Shown: in pieces, positions 28,655 to 39,237 of the stretch | Position numbering within the stretch: the first letter of the stretch is position 1 | Layout of the letters: each line of letters starts with the position of its first letter | Program-made: the position numbers and the translations under genes | Assembly: GCF_021698975.1 (NCBI RefSeq) | Contig: NZ_SSXA01000007.1 | Location: forward strand, 1 to 64,000 | Origin: Blastococcus sp. KM273128 | GTDB taxonomy: Bacteria > Actinomycetota > Actinomycetes > Mycobacteriales > Geodermatophilaceae | Direction of reading: 5' to 3' | DNA: 64,000 nucleotides | The notes under the pieces: model-generated | The model's input: the letters and a program-made list of their open reading frames with translations, nothing else | What the model was told of the DNA's origin: nothing | Database searches by the model: none

Positions 28655-28683
28655 TTGCGTAACTGACTAGTCAGCCGTACTGT
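28655..28683 (+). promoter_or_regulatory. Candidate PadR-gene promoter with embedded operator
   Basis: TTGCGT (28655-28660) and TACTGT (28678-28683) with a 17-bp spacer. The perfect 12-bp palindrome CTGACTAGTCAG (28663-28674) fills the spacer. Initiation about 7 nt after the -10 would fall at or next to the GTG start at 28691, implying a leaderless mRNA. Placement suits autorepression by the PadR protein. Confidence 0.45.
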
Positions 28684-28690
28684 CCAGCGC

Positions 28691-29035
28691 GTGACGGAGG
28701 AGCGCTGGCCCGGCGAGTGGATGCGCGGTGTGCTCTCGCTGTGCGTGCTGCGTGTCGTCGCCGACGGGCCGACGTACGGCTACGCGATCGCCGCACGGCT
28801 CGCCGAGGCAGGCCTCGGGTCGGTCAAGGGCGGCACGCTGTACCCGATCCTCACCCGGCTGGAGGCCGAGGGGCTGGTCTCGTCGTCCTGGGCGGCGGGC
28901 GAGGCCGGCCCCGGCCGCAAGTTCTTCACCCTGACCGCCGCCGGTGGGCAGGCCCTGCACGAGCGCGCCGCCCAGTGGCGCGTGTTCACGGAGCGGGCCG
29001 CCGGCCTGCTCGCGTCCCCGTCCGTCCCCGCCTGA
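28691..29035 (+). CDS. PadR-family transcriptional regulator
   Basis: A 114-residue winged-helix regulator. MRGVLSLCVLRVVADGPTYGYAIAARL and GGTLYPILTRLEAEGLV are the PadR DNA-binding core, followed by a short dimerisation helix. It begins with a GTG at 28691 just past a palindrome-bearing promoter. The second gene 10 nt downstream encodes a HAAS-type membrane protein, a very common PadR partner. It probably represses its own operon in response to membrane or drug stress; the signal is unknown. Confidence 0.88.
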   Translation: MTEERWPGEWMRGVLSLCVLRVVADGPTYGYAIAARLAEAGLGSVKGGTLYPILTRLEAEGLVSSSWAAGEAGPGRKFFTLTAAGGQALHERAAQWRVFTERAAGLLASPSVPA

Positions 29036-29045
29036 GGAGCCCGCC

Positions 29046-29612
29046 ATGGGGAAGGTCCTGAACAGCACCGAGCAGGCCTGGTGCGACGACCTGCTGCTGC
29101 GCCTGCGCCTGCGTGACGTGCCGGGCACGCGGATCGGCGAGGTGCTCGCCGAGGTGGAGAGCCACGTCGCCGAGACCGGCGAGCACCCGCGGGAGGCGTT
29201 CGGCCCGCCGCGGGAGTACGCCGACCAGGTGGCCGACGCCCTGGGCATCCGCCCCGTGGGCACGTGGGCGTGGGTCCGCGGGTCGCTCGGCGTCCGGGAC
29301 CTGCTCGTGGCCGTGCTCACCGGCCTCGGCGGGTTCGCCACGGCCGAGGGGCTGTGGTCGCTCGCCGCCGGCGACCGCTCGCTGTTCGGCCTGCCCGCCT
29401 GGGCGGTCGCCGCGGCCGGTGCCCTCGTCCTGGCCGCCTGCACCGCGCGCTTCGTGCTCGCGGCGCGGCGGGGGGACGACGCCGACCCGGTCCTCGACCC
29501 CCGCACCGGCGCCGACATGGTGCCTTTCACCCGGAAGCAGGTGGCCCTCCTGGCCGGCCTCCCGGTGCTGCTGCTCGCCATGACCGTGGTCGGCGGCCTG
29601 CTCAGCCGCTGA
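29046..29612 (+). CDS. PadR-associated membrane protein (HAAS-like)
   Basis: 188 residues. The N-terminal soluble helical domain (about 1-75; WCDDLLLRLRLRDVPGTRIGEVLAEVESHVAETG then PREYADQVADALG) resembles the HAAS signalling domain found beside PadR regulators. Three transmembrane segments follow (about 90-108, 117-140 and 168-186). ATG with TGAGGAG upstream, 10 bp after the padR stop. Probably conveys a membrane signal to, or is controlled by, the PadR protein. Confidence 0.65.
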   Translation: MGKVLNSTEQAWCDDLLLRLRLRDVPGTRIGEVLAEVESHVAETGEHPREAFGPPREYADQVADALGIRPVGTWAWVRGSLGVRDLLVAVLTGLGGFATAEGLWSLAAGDRSLFGLPAWAVAAAGALVLAACTARFVLAARRGDDADPVLDPRTGADMVPFTRKQVALLAGLPVLLLAMTVVGGLLSR

Positions 29613-29618
29613 CGGCCA

Positions 29619-29661
29619 CGGCGTCAGCCGCGAGCGACGGCGTCAGCCGCGAGCGACGGCG

Positions 29662-29675
<14 letters not shown>
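29619..29675. repeat. 19-bp tandem triplication across the pgm stop codon
   Basis: The unit CGGCGTCAGCCGCGAGCGA occurs at 29619-29637 and 29638-29656, and a diverged third copy starts at 29657. The third copy contains the pgm stop codon (29662-29664, minus strand), so the two perfect copies are duplicates of the gene's 3' end. Confidence 0.8.
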
Positions 29676-31296
<1,621 letters not shown>

Positions 31297-31334
31297 GCCG
31301 TTGATCTTGGCGTCCGCGCCGGTCCCGCGCGAGC

Positions 31335-31772
31335 TCAGCCGCCCCGGCGGGGCTCGCCCCGGTAGGTGCCGAACTGCCAGAGGTTGCCCTCGGGGTCGCG
31401 GGCGGCGAAGTCCCGGGAGCCGTGGTCGGTCTCGTAGGGCGGCCGGACGATCTCGGCACCGGCGGCGACGGCGCGGGCGTGCACGGCGTCCGGGTCGGCG
31501 GTGACGACGTAGCAGCCGGTGGCCTGCACCGGCCACTGCCCGCCGTCGTCGCGCACCGAGCCGAGCATGACGCCGCCGCCCTCGGGCCAGTCGATCTGGG
31601 CGTGGTCGACGCGGTCGCCCTCGCCGTAGGTGACGGTCTCCTCGAAGCCGAAGGCGTCGACGAGGAAGCGGATGAGCCCGCGGGCGTCGCGGGCGCGGAA
31701 GGCGGGCCACACCTGCGGCGGCGGGGCCTGACCCGCGGCGGGTGCCTGGGCGGTGGTCGTCGGGTTCGTCAT
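31335..31772 (-). CDS. VOC-superfamily (glyoxalase/bleomycin-resistance-like) protein
   Basis: A 145-residue protein with the paired beta-alpha-beta-beta-beta units of the VOC fold: [33 protein letters not shown], then [20 protein letters not shown] and [17 protein letters not shown]. The last segment is typical of glyoxalase-like or PhnB-like members; the conserved Glu metal ligand is replaced or shifted (NLWQFG), so catalytic activity is uncertain. ATG overlapping the AraC-type gene stop by 4 nt, so both are co-expressed. Confidence 0.82.
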   Translation of the reverse strand: MTNPTTTAQAPAAGQAPPPQVWPAFRARDARGLIRFLVDAFGFEETVTYGEGDRVDHAQIDWPEGGGVMLGSVRDDGGQWPVQATGCYVVTADPDAVHARAVAAGAEIVRPPYETDHGSRDFAARDPEGNLWQFGTYRGEPRRGG

Positions 31773-32623
31773 GCCCCCGACAGTGCCGCGTCCAGGGCGG
31801 AGGTGTCTTGCACGTATCCGAACTCCGCGGCCAGCCAGCGGGTCGGCGCCAGGCCGGCGAACGCCGTCCACTCCCGGGTCAGGTGCGCCTGGTCGCTGAA
31901 CCCCGCGGCGACGGCGAGCGCGGCGAGGTCGGGCGGCAGACCGCGCGCGACGCGGCCGGCCAGGGCGCGGCGGGCCCGGTCGAACCGCACCACGCGCGCC
32001 GCCTCCTTCGGGTTCAGCCCGGTCTCGGCGCGGAACCGCCGCTCCAGGTACCGGGTGGACCAGCCGACCCGGGCGGCCACCTCGGCGACGCGGAGCCGGC
32101 CGCCGCCCGCCGTCGTCAGCCGCCAGGCCTCGGCCACCTCCGCCGGGACGCCGTCGGTGCCGCGCAGCCGGCGCAGCAGCGCCCGGTCGAGCGCGGCGAA
32201 CCGGGCCGGCCAGCCGTCGGCGGCGCGGAGCCGCGCGAGAAGCTCCTCGGCCGGCGGGCCGAGCAGGTCGGCCAGCGCGACGTCCACCGAGGCCAGTACT
32301 CCGGCGGGCAGGCCGAGCAGCGCCCGGGCACCCAGCGGCGTGAGGGAGAGCTGGATGCCGGCCTGCCGGCCGGGGTGGACGATCCGCGCCGGGCGGGTGT
32401 GCAGCCCGCCGACCAGGGCGTCGAAGCGGCCGGGGGACTGCGCCGGGTCCGGGTGCGCGGCCATCTCCAGCGGCTCGTCGAGGGTGAGGACGACGGTCAG
32501 CCAGGGGGAGGGGAGGCCCAGGTGCTCGCCGGGCGGGAAGCCCTCGTGCCGGTAGCCCAGCGCGGCCGCGACGTGCGGGCGCAGCGCCGGGTGCGGGCGG
32601 TGCACCACCGACTCCTGCCGCAC
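31769..32623 (-). CDS. AraC-family transcriptional regulator
   Basis: 284 residues with a ligand-binding-like N-terminal domain (about 1-150) and a C-terminal double helix-turn-helix: [42 protein letters not shown] then [31 protein letters not shown]. The DNA-binding portion is the standard AraC motif. GTG start. The stop overlaps the VOC gene by 4 nt, suggesting that it regulates or senses with its neighbour. Confidence 0.88.
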   Translation of the reverse strand: MRQESVVHRPHPALRPHVAAALGYRHEGFPPGEHLGLPSPWLTVVLTLDEPLEMAAHPDPAQSPGRFDALVGGLHTRPARIVHPGRQAGIQLSLTPLGARALLGLPAGVLASVDVALADLLGPPAEELLARLRAADGWPARFAALDRALLRRLRGTDGVPAEVAEAWRLTTAGGGRLRVAEVAARVGWSTRYLERRFRAETGLNPKEAARVVRFDRARRALAGRVARGLPPDLAALAVAAGFSDQAHLTREWTAFAGLAPTRWLAAEFGYVQDTSALDAALSGA

Positions 32624-32715
32624 CCGGCCAGGATGGCAGCGGCCGGCTCAGGGCTCCAGAGCGGTCGATGCGGTCCCAGCGGGGCGCGTCCCGTTGCCAC
32701 GCGGGTCGAGCCGCG

Positions 32716-32761
32716 CCACCGACCGTCGAGCCGTGCCCTGGTGCGGCTCAACAGTCGGTGG
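32716..32761 (-). terminator. Hairpin downstream of DUF4190 gene
   Basis: CCACCGAC (32716-32723) pairs with GTCGGTGG (32754-32761), and an inner GAGCCG/CGGCTC (32728-32733, 32744-32749) extends the stem. It lies about 50 bp past the stop of the minus-strand DUF4190 gene. No U-run is obvious, as is common in actinobacteria. Confidence 0.5.
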
Positions 32762-32809
32762 GGCGTCTCGACGGTGCCTTCGTGCCTGGCTCGGCCTCGT
32801 CCGCCGTGC

Positions 32810-33241
32810 TCAGTAGCCGGTGAAGGAGGCGACCCCGAAGAGGAGGAACAGGGCGAAGAACCCGACCCCGATCCAGCCGAGCACGATCCCCGCCGTCGCC
32901 ATGCCGCCGCCGGACTCGCCTCTCTCCCGGATCTGCCGCTGGGCGGTGTAGCCGAAGACCAGCGCCAGGATGCTGCCGATCCAGTACAGCCAGAGGATGC
33001 CCAGCACCAGCGAGGCGATGGCCATGCCGTTGGTGCGCTGCGGCGGTGCGTACGGGTAGCCGCCGTACGGCTGGCCGTAGGGACCGGGGTAGGGCTGCCC
33101 GTAGGGCACGGGCTGGGGCGGGCCCTGGGAGCCGCCGGGCTGAGCCGGAGCGCCGTAGGGCGCCGGCTGCTGACCCCAGGCCGCCGGTGCCGGCCGGTAC
33201 GGGTCGTCGGCGCCGGGGTGGTGCGGATCGGGGTACGTCAT
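32810..33241 (-). CDS. DUF4190-type membrane protein with Pro/Tyr-rich N-terminus
   Basis: 143 residues. A low-complexity Pro/Gly/Tyr/Gln-rich cytoplasmic segment (about 1-68, with repeated PYGQP-like units) is followed by two transmembrane helices (about 73-95 and 115-140) around the FGYTAQRQIRERGESGGGMATAGIVLGWIG region, the DUF4190 signature. ATG with CAGGAG upstream. Common in actinobacteria and of unknown function; the Pro-rich tail may mediate protein interaction at the membrane. Confidence 0.8.
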   Translation of the reverse strand: MTYPDPHHPGADDPYRPAPAAWGQQPAPYGAPAQPGGSQGPPQPVPYGQPYPGPYGQPYGGYPYAPPQRTNGMAIASLVLGILWLYWIGSILALVFGYTAQRQIRERGESGGGMATAGIVLGWIGVGFFALFLLFGVASFTGY

Positions 33242-33517
33242 CTGCTCGCTCCTGGGCTGGGGCGCCGGGAGCACGTCCCCGGCGTTCGCACCATCGTGAC
33301 GGTCGTCGGGGATCGGACGGACGCGCCGCGCGGCACCGGCCACCCCGACGGGGGAGCCGGCAGAGCTACGGGACCCTGCACCCGCCGGCGCCGTCACACG
33401 TCTCGATCGGCGCCGTGACGGGCGCGTCGCCATCAACGTTCTGACCTGCGATTTCTGTCATACCCCACCCCTACTGTCCGGGTGTCGGTCGAGGTCCTCG
33501 CAGGAGGGAGCGCGCAC

Positions 33518-34732
33518 GTGTCCGAGCTGCGGTCGGCCCTCGACGAGTTGGCGTCGATCGACCTGGGCGAGCTGTCCGACGGCACCTTGCTCGACCTGGT
33601 CGGCGAGCTGAGCACCACGGTCAACCGGATCACCGCGGCGCTGACCACGGCGGTGCGGGCCTCGGACCGGCGGGAGGCCTACCGCCGCGACGGCGCGGTG
33701 TCCATGCAGGCGTGGCTGCGCGGCTCGTGCCGGATGGCACCGGAGCTGGCGTCCGCGACGGTGTCCACCGGCCGGCGGCTCGAACAACTGCCGGAGACGG
33801 CGGCGGCGTTCGCCGCCGGGACGATCAGCGCCACCCACGCCCGGGTGATCACCAAGGCCATGACCCCGCGCCGGATCGCGAAGGCCGCCGAGCTGGGCAT
33901 CGACCTGGCCGAGACCGACGCCATCCTGGCCGACCTGGCACGGGCCACCGGCCCGCACGACACCGCCCGCGGGGTCAAGGAGTGGGTCGCCGGGGTGGAC
34001 CCCGACGGCACCCTGGACGACGCCGCCGACGTGCGCCGCCGGTTCACCATGGCCCCCGGCCTGGACGGGCGGGTGCACCTGCGCGGCGAACTGGACGCCG
34101 TCGGCGGGGAGTACGTGCACACCGCGCTGGCCGCGCTCATGAACGGCGACCGCCCCGCCGGCGATCTCCGCTGCCATGCCGAGCGGCAGGCCGACGCCCT
34201 GGTGGCGCTGGCCCGCGGCGCCCTGGACGGCGGGGCGCTGCCGGCCGTGCGCGCGGAACGCCCGCACGTGCGCGTGACGATCGACTGGTTCGCCCTGTGC
34301 GCCGCCCGCGGCGCCCCTGGCGTGGCCGGCGGCTCGCTGGGCTGGGCCGGGCCGATCAACCCCGAGACCGCCCGCCGGCTGGCCTGCGACGCCGGCGTCG
34401 CCCGCGTCATCACCGGGCCGGACGGGCTGCCCCTGGACGTCGGCCGCGCCCAGCGGACCTCCTCGGCGGCGATCCGCCGGGCCATCGAGATCCGCGACGC
34501 CCACTGCGTCTTCACCGGCTGCGATGCACCGCCGGAGTGGTGCGACGTGCACCACGTCGTGCACTGGGCCCACGGCGGGCCGACCAGCTGCGACAACGGC
34601 GCACTGCTCTGCGAACGGCACCACACGTCCGTCCACGAAGGCGGGTTCACCATCCGCCGCGACCCCGGCACCGGCCGCTGGCATACCCACCGCCCCGACG
34701 GGACCGAGATCCTCAGCCGCGCCGGTCCCTGA
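33518..34732 (+). CDS. DUF222 / 13E12-type HNH endonuclease-like protein
   Basis: 404 residues. The large helical N-terminal DUF222 domain (about 1-300) is followed by an HNH domain near the C-terminus: RDAHCVFTGCDAPPEWCDVHHVVHWAHGG, then DNGALLCERHHTSVHE, with Cys residues for a structural zinc. These proteins are multi-copy in actinobacteria (REP13E12 family) and suspected to be mobile or linked to repeats. The GTG at 33518 is chosen for the AGGAGGGAG about 10 nt upstream; a GTG at 33482 is possible. Function of the family is unproven. Confidence 0.87.
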   Translation: MSELRSALDELASIDLGELSDGTLLDLVGELSTTVNRITAALTTAVRASDRREAYRRDGAVSMQAWLRGSCRMAPELASATVSTGRRLEQLPETAAAFAAGTISATHARVITKAMTPRRIAKAAELGIDLAETDAILADLARATGPHDTARGVKEWVAGVDPDGTLDDAADVRRRFTMAPGLDGRVHLRGELDAVGGEYVHTALAALMNGDRPAGDLRCHAERQADALVALARGALDGGALPAVRAERPHVRVTIDWFALCAARGAPGVAGGSLGWAGPINPETARRLACDAGVARVITGPDGLPLDVGRAQRTSSAAIRRAIEIRDAHCVFTGCDAPPEWCDVHHVVHWAHGGPTSCDNGALLCERHHTSVHEGGFTIRRDPGTGRWHTHRPDGTEILSRAGP

Positions 34733-34758
34733 CCCGCCAGCGGCACCGCCGCCGTCCG

Positions 34759-35094
34759 CTACGCGCCGCGCGGGGCGTACATGATCACCGCGACGCCGAC
34801 GAGGCAGATCAGCGCGCCGGCGACGTCGTACCGGTCGGGCCGGAACCCGTCGACGGCCATGCCCCACGCCAGGGACCCCGCGACGAAGACGCCGCCGTAC
34901 GCGGCGAGGATCCGGCCGAAGTTCGCATCGGGCTGCAGCGTGGCCACGAAGCCGTACAGCCCCAGCGCGACCACCCCGGCCCCTATCCACGCCCAGCCGC
35001 GGTGCTCGCGCACCCCCTGCCAGACCAGCCAGGCGCCCCCGATCTCGGCCAGCGCCGCCAGGGCGAAGAGGAGCAGCGACCGGGTGACGGTCAC
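34759..35094 (-). CDS. YnfA/UPF0060 family membrane protein
   Basis: A 111-residue protein with four transmembrane helices and the UPF0060 pattern: [47 protein letters not shown], and [23 protein letters not shown]. It looks like a small multidrug-resistance-type transporter relative. The GTG overlaps the stop of the upstream hydrolase by 4 nt. Substrate unknown. Confidence 0.88.
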   Translation of the reverse strand: MTVTRSLLLFALAALAEIGGAWLVWQGVREHRGWAWIGAGVVALGLYGFVATLQPDANFGRILAAYGGVFVAGSLAWGMAVDGFRPDRYDVAGALICLVGVAVIMYAPRGA

Positions 35095-35960
35095 CCCTCC
35101 ACCGCGTCCAGGCCCTGCGACCTCTTCTCGACTCCGTCGAGGAACCGGCGCAGCGTCTCCAGGAAGACCTCGGGCTGCTCCGAGTGCACCCAGTGCCCGG
35201 CGTTCTTCACCTTCACCAGCCGCGTGGCGGGGAAGAGCGCGTCCATGCGCGGCCGGTCCTCGGGCAGCACGTAGTGCGAGTTGGCGCCCGCGATCCACAG
35301 CACCGGCCCGTCGAACGCCGCGCCCGCCGGGGGCTCGGGGAAGCCGCGCAGCTCCCCGAGGTCCCGCTCCAGGAGCTCCAGGTTCAGCCGCCAGTGCCAG
35401 CCGTCGCCCTCCTCCTGCCGGCTGAGGCTCTGCAGCAGGAAGCTGCGGACCATCCGGCTGGGGACGGCGGTGCGCAGGGCGGCGTCGGCGTCGGACCGGG
35501 ACTCCAGCGCCTCGAGGTCGATCGCCCGCATCGCGGCGATGAACGCGGCGAACGGGGAGGCCTCCTCGTCGGGGTCCTCGGTGCGGCCGCCCTTCAGCGG
35601 GTACTCGACCGGGGCGATGTCGACGACGACGAGCGCGCGCAGCAGCTCCGGCCGGCGCAGCGCCAGCTGCATCGCGACCTTGCCGCCCATGGAGTGGCCG
35701 ACCAGCGTGGCCGGCTCGCCATAGGACTCGAGCTCCGCGGCGACCAGCTCGGCCATGTCCACGTAGTCGACCCGGTCGGTCCACGGGGAGTGGCCGTGGT
35801 TGGGCAGGTCCAGCAGCGTCACCCGGTGGTCGTCGGCCAGGCCCTTGGCGATCGTCGTCCAGTTCTTCCCCCGGCCGAACAGGCCGTGCACGAAGACCAC
35901 GCGCGGGCCGACCTCACCCAGCGTCCGGGCGTGCAGGGCTTCCTCGGCGTTCTCCGTCAC
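35091..35960 (-). CDS. Alpha/beta-fold hydrolase (YbfF-like esterase)
   Basis: 289 residues. The oxyanion-region [10 protein letters not shown], the nucleophile elbow [16 protein letters not shown], and the late histidine in [13 protein letters not shown] complete an esterase-type triad; [12 protein letters not shown] is typical of the YbfF/ABHD11 acyl-ester hydrolase group. Cytoplasmic, no signal peptide. Probably cleaves small acyl esters or acyl-CoA; physiological substrate unknown. GTG start. Overlaps the UPF0060 gene downstream by 4 nt. Confidence 0.85.
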   Translation of the reverse strand: MTENAEEALHARTLGEVGPRVVFVHGLFGRGKNWTTIAKGLADDHRVTLLDLPNHGHSPWTDRVDYVDMAELVAAELESYGEPATLVGHSMGGKVAMQLALRRPELLRALVVVDIAPVEYPLKGGRTEDPDEEASPFAAFIAAMRAIDLEALESRSDADAALRTAVPSRMVRSFLLQSLSRQEEGDGWHWRLNLELLERDLGELRGFPEPPAGAAFDGPVLWIAGANSHYVLPEDRPRMDALFPATRLVKVKNAGHWVHSEQPEVFLETLRRFLDGVEKRSQGLDAVEG

Positions 35961-36003
35961 CGGGCGATTCCACCAGAGCCGGCGGTGCCGCGCGGCCCCG
36001 CGG

Positions 36004-37251
36004 TCACTCCAGGACGACCTCCGTCTCGCCGGTGGCCGCGTCCAGCGTGATGTACCCGCCCTCGAAGTCCGTCCGGCTGCCGCCCGCGGCGTCGTACACC
36101 CCGCTCACCGGGTAGCCGAGCGGGCCGAGCTCCCAGCCGGTCCCGCCCCAGCGCGACCAGATGGGCCCGTAGACCTCGTGCGCGCCCGTCCTCGGCGTGA
36201 AGTAGATGGACGCCCCGTCGCTCCGGGAGAAGTTCTGGTAGCGGCCCACCCCGTCCGGGGAACCGCGCTCACCGGTGATCGGGTAGCCCAGCGGGCCGAG
36301 TTCGTAGGACAGCGCCGCGTAGTGCCCGTGGATGGCCCCGTAGATCTCGTGCGCCCCCGTCGCCGGCGTGAAGTAGATCGTCCCCGGGCGCGCGAAGTTC
36401 TGGTAGCGGCCCACCCCGTCCGGGGAACCGCGCTCCCCGGTCGTCGGGTAGCCCAGCAGTCCCAGCTCGTAGCCCAGCGCCCCGTAGTGCCCACGGATGG
36501 CCCCGTAGATCTCGTGGGCCCCCGTCGCCGGGCTGGCGTAGATCGTCGCCGGCCGGGCGAAGTTCTGGTATGCCCCGACACCGTCGGGCGAGCGCCGCTC
36601 CCAGTCCACCGGTGCGCCGAGGATCCCGCCCTCCTGACCCAGGGCGCGGTACCGCTGCTCGACCGCCGACCAGGCGACGGAGACGCCCAGGAGCCGCCCG
36701 GCCTGCTCCCGCTCGGCGATGACCGGCCACACGTTGGCGTGGCACCCCTGCAGCGAGATCGACTGCTGCTGCATCACCCACGCGGTCCGGCCGGCGGAGG
36801 GGCAGTCGGTGTGCCCGATGCCGACCCAGTGCCCGACCTCGTGGTTGATGACGTAGCGCTGGTAGGTGTCGATCCCGTGCGGCCACGACGCCGTGCCCAA
36901 CCGCCAGCGCTCGTCGTTGATGTAGACCGAGCGCCCCACCCGGCAGCTCCACTGGGCGCTGCACCCCGGTGACGCCGCGGCGATCACCGACGGCGCGGCC
37001 AGGACGAGGTCGAAGTCGCTGCCCGAGGCGACCTGCTGGAACGCCACGGTGCCGCCGAGACTCCACCCGCGGGGATCGGTGAGCGCGTCGCGTGCGACGT
37101 CGGTGAAGTGCCCGAGATCGCCGGAGACCGCGCCCCGCGTGGACACCGTGTAGGTCACCGTGCGCTCCGCGGCGGACGCGCCGGCGGGTTGCAGGACGAC
37201 CGCCGCCACCGCGACGAGCGTGACGAGCAGGAGGCGCAGGGCTCGGGTCAT
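36004..37251 (-). CDS. Secreted DUF3152 zinc-peptidase-like protein with LGFP repeats
   Basis: 415 residues. Signal peptide 1-28 (LLLVTLVAVAAVVL core, AGASA-A). A DUF3152 domain (about 30-170) contains HEVGHWVGIGH with H137, E138, H141 and H147, an HExxHxxGxxH zinc site. Four LGFP repeats follow (about 180-395), each with a YQNF-x-IY-TGAHEIYG-I-Y-LG-YELG-LGYP pattern and about 55 residues long; these modules anchor actinobacterial proteins to the cell wall. The middle repeats are also near-identical in DNA with a 165-bp period. ATG with GGAGG upstream. Likely a wall-associated protease. Confidence 0.87.
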   Translation of the reverse strand: MTRALRLLLVTLVAVAAVVLQPAGASAAERTVTYTVSTRGAVSGDLGHFTDVARDALTDPRGWSLGGTVAFQQVASGSDFDLVLAAPSVIAAASPGCSAQWSCRVGRSVYINDERWRLGTASWPHGIDTYQRYVINHEVGHWVGIGHTDCPSAGRTAWVMQQQSISLQGCHANVWPVIAEREQAGRLLGVSVAWSAVEQRYRALGQEGGILGAPVDWERRSPDGVGAYQNFARPATIYASPATGAHEIYGAIRGHYGALGYELGLLGYPTTGERGSPDGVGRYQNFARPGTIYFTPATGAHEIYGAIHGHYAALSYELGPLGYPITGERGSPDGVGRYQNFSRSDGASIYFTPRTGAHEVYGPIWSRWGGTGWELGPLGYPVSGVYDAAGGSRTDFEGGYITLDAATGETEVVLE

Positions 37252-37467
37252 GAGGTCCTCCGGCGCGGGCAGCGGTGCCCGCGCGTCGCATCCGGGGGCC
37301 GGCGGACGGCGGGGGCCGAGCGCGCCGGTTGCTGTCGCCGACCGGTCTACCGCACCGGGGCCGCCCCGTGGCATGTCGATCTCGTGGCGATCCGAGAAGC
37401 GGCGCGCCCGCCTCCTGCCCGGGACCGTCGCCCCCGGCCTCTACCGTGCCGGGAGGTCGACAGGGGG

Positions 37468-39213
37468 ATGCACATGCCAGGACGGCGCCGGAGCGCGAGC
37501 GCGCGCACCCGACGGACGACGGCGGCGGCGACGCGCACGGCGAGCCCGCGGAAGGCGACCGCGCGGAAGCCCGCCCCGAGGAAGGCCGCACCCGAGCTGC
37601 CCACCGCCCGCCCGGGCGAGCGGGTGTGGGTGCTCGCCGTGCCGTTCCGCGCCCCCGCCCCGGGCGCCGTCTGGCACGCCGGGCTGCAGGCGCACGTGTG
37701 GGTGGGCGCGGTGCTGCCGCCGGAGCTCGCGCCCTACGACCCGCCCGCCTACAGCCTGGAGCGCTTCCTCGAGGACGAGCTCAACGAGGCGCCGCGCCCG
37801 CTGCCGGCGACCCCTGCCCTGGTGCCGCGCCCCCAGCAGGAGGAGGGCGCCGCGGTCGTCGCCGCGCACGCCGCCGCAGGCGGCCGGGTGTTCCTGCTCG
37901 GCGACGACCCGGGAGTCGGCAAGACCGGGACGGCGATCCTCGCGGTGCACGAGATCGCCGCGCAGCGGCCGGTGCGCACCGTGCTGGTCATCGCCGACCG
38001 GCCGGCCGCGATCACCATCCCGCACTGGGCCCGCTCGATCGCCGGCTTCGGCGACGGCGGCCTGCGTTGGTGCGTCACCACGTGGGACCGGCTGGGCAAG
38101 GTGGCGAAGCTGCACTTCGACGTCGTCGTGGCCGACGAGGCGCACATGGTGCGGCACACGACGACGCAGCGGTGGAAGCACTGGAAGGCCGTCTCCGGTG
38201 CCGCGCGGGTCAAGGACACCCCGTACGTGCTCGCCGCGACCGCGACCCCGGCGCACACGCCGCTGGAGCTGCCCTACCTGGCGCCGGAGTTCGCCGCCCG
38301 GCACGGGGAGCCCATCAAGGAGTGGGCCGACCTCCCGAAGGCGCTCGAGCGGCACACGTTCCACGTGGAACGTGGCCGCTACGGCTGGCAGTGGACCGAG
38401 GACGCCGACGAGCGCCGCGCGGACCTGGCCCGCCTGCAGTCCTGGCTCGCCGACGCCGACCCGCCCGCCACGCTGCACCGCGCGGCGCCCTGGGGGCCGG
38501 TGTCGGTGACCGGGACGCCGGTGCTGCTCACCCCGGCCGAGCGGGCGCAGTACGAGGCCGAGTGGTCGGAGTTCCGGGCGGAGATGCAGCTGGCCCGGCG
38601 CGGCCGGCAGACCGCCCGCGGCCGGGCGGCGCTGCTGCGGTTCCGCCAGAAGGCCGGGCTGATCCGGGTCCAGGCGACGGTCGACTGGGTGCGAGCCCAG
38701 GTGGAGGCCGAGCGCCAGGTGGCGGTGTCGGTCGAGTTCGTGGAGACGGCGGCCGACCCGATCCGCGAGGCGCTGCTCGACGCCGGCATCCCGGTGGCCT
38801 CGATCTACGGCCGCGACCGGTTCGACGTCGAGGCCGAGCGGCTGCGGTTCCAGCGCGGCGAGGCCGCTGTCTGCGTCTTCACCGTCACCGCCTCGATCAG
38901 CCTGCACGCCGGCGAGCTGCTGCCCGGCGGGTCCACGGCGTCGGAGACCCCGCGGGTGGGGCTGTTCCACCAGCCGCGCTTCTCCGGCATCCAGGCCCGG
39001 CAGGTCACCGGGCGCACCCACCGGGACGGGCGCAGTTCGCCGTGGCGGGTGGCGTTCGCGGCCGACACGGTGGAGGAGCAGGTCGCGCGGGTCATGGTCG
39101 AGCGGCTGGCGGTCAGCGGCTCGACGGCCGGGGCGGACACCTCGTCGCTGCAGGAGATCGCCGAGCTGCTCGACGCCGACTGGCTACCCGCGGCCGCGCT
39201 CACCGAGGGCTGA
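37468..39213 (+). CDS. SNF2-like DEAH-box helicase
   Basis: 581 residues. A basic Ala/Arg/Lys-rich leader (1-48) precedes the helicase core. Motif I is GDDPGVGKTG (145-154), motif II DEAH (223-226), motif III AATATP (256-261), and motif VI QVTGRTHRDGR near the C-terminus. Spacing is that of SF2 SNF2-type ATPases, but the protein is small and lacks an obvious accessory domain or nuclease. It may remodel nucleoprotein or act in repair or phage defence; no partner gene is adjacent. A parS-like palindrome lies inside codons 297-301. The ATG at 37468 is used; the one at 37474 is an alternative. Confidence 0.78.
   Translation: MHMPGRRRSASARTRRTTAAATRTASPRKATARKPAPRKAAPELPTARPGERVWVLAVPFRAPAPGAVWHAGLQAHVWVGAVLPPELAPYDPPAYSLERFLEDELNEAPRPLPATPALVPRPQQEEGAAVVAAHAAAGGRVFLLGDDPGVGKTGTAILAVHEIAAQRPVRTVLVIADRPAAITIPHWARSIAGFGDGGLRWCVTTWDRLGKVAKLHFDVVVADEAHMVRHTTTQRWKHWKAVSGAARVKDTPYVLAATATPAHTPLELPYLAPEFAARHGEPIKEWADLPKALERHTFHVERGRYGWQWTEDADERRADLARLQSWLADADPPATLHRAAPWGPVSVTGTPVLLTPAERAQYEAEWSEFRAEMQLARRGRQTARGRAALLRFRQKAGLIRVQATVDWVRAQVEAERQVAVSVEFVETAADPIREALLDAGIPVASIYGRDRFDVEAERLRFQRGEAAVCVFTVTASISLHAGELLPGGSTASETPRVGLFHQPRFSGIQARQVTGRTHRDGRSSPWRVAFAADTVEEQVARVMVERLAVSGSTAGADTSSLQEIAELLDADWLPAAALTEG
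38357..38372. promoter_or_regulatory. parS-like site 2
   Basis: GTTCCACGTGGAAC at 38358-38371, identical to sites 1 and 4, located inside the helicase coding sequence. Intragenic parS sites are common in other bacteria. Confidence 0.65.
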
Positions 39214-39237
39214 TTCCCGGCCGGGTGCCGGGCCGGG

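Noticed and set aside
36119..36660. Periodic DNA repeats resembling a CRISPR array
   Set aside because: The 165-bp period matches LGFP protein repeats in frame; there are no short identical repeats with unique spacers.
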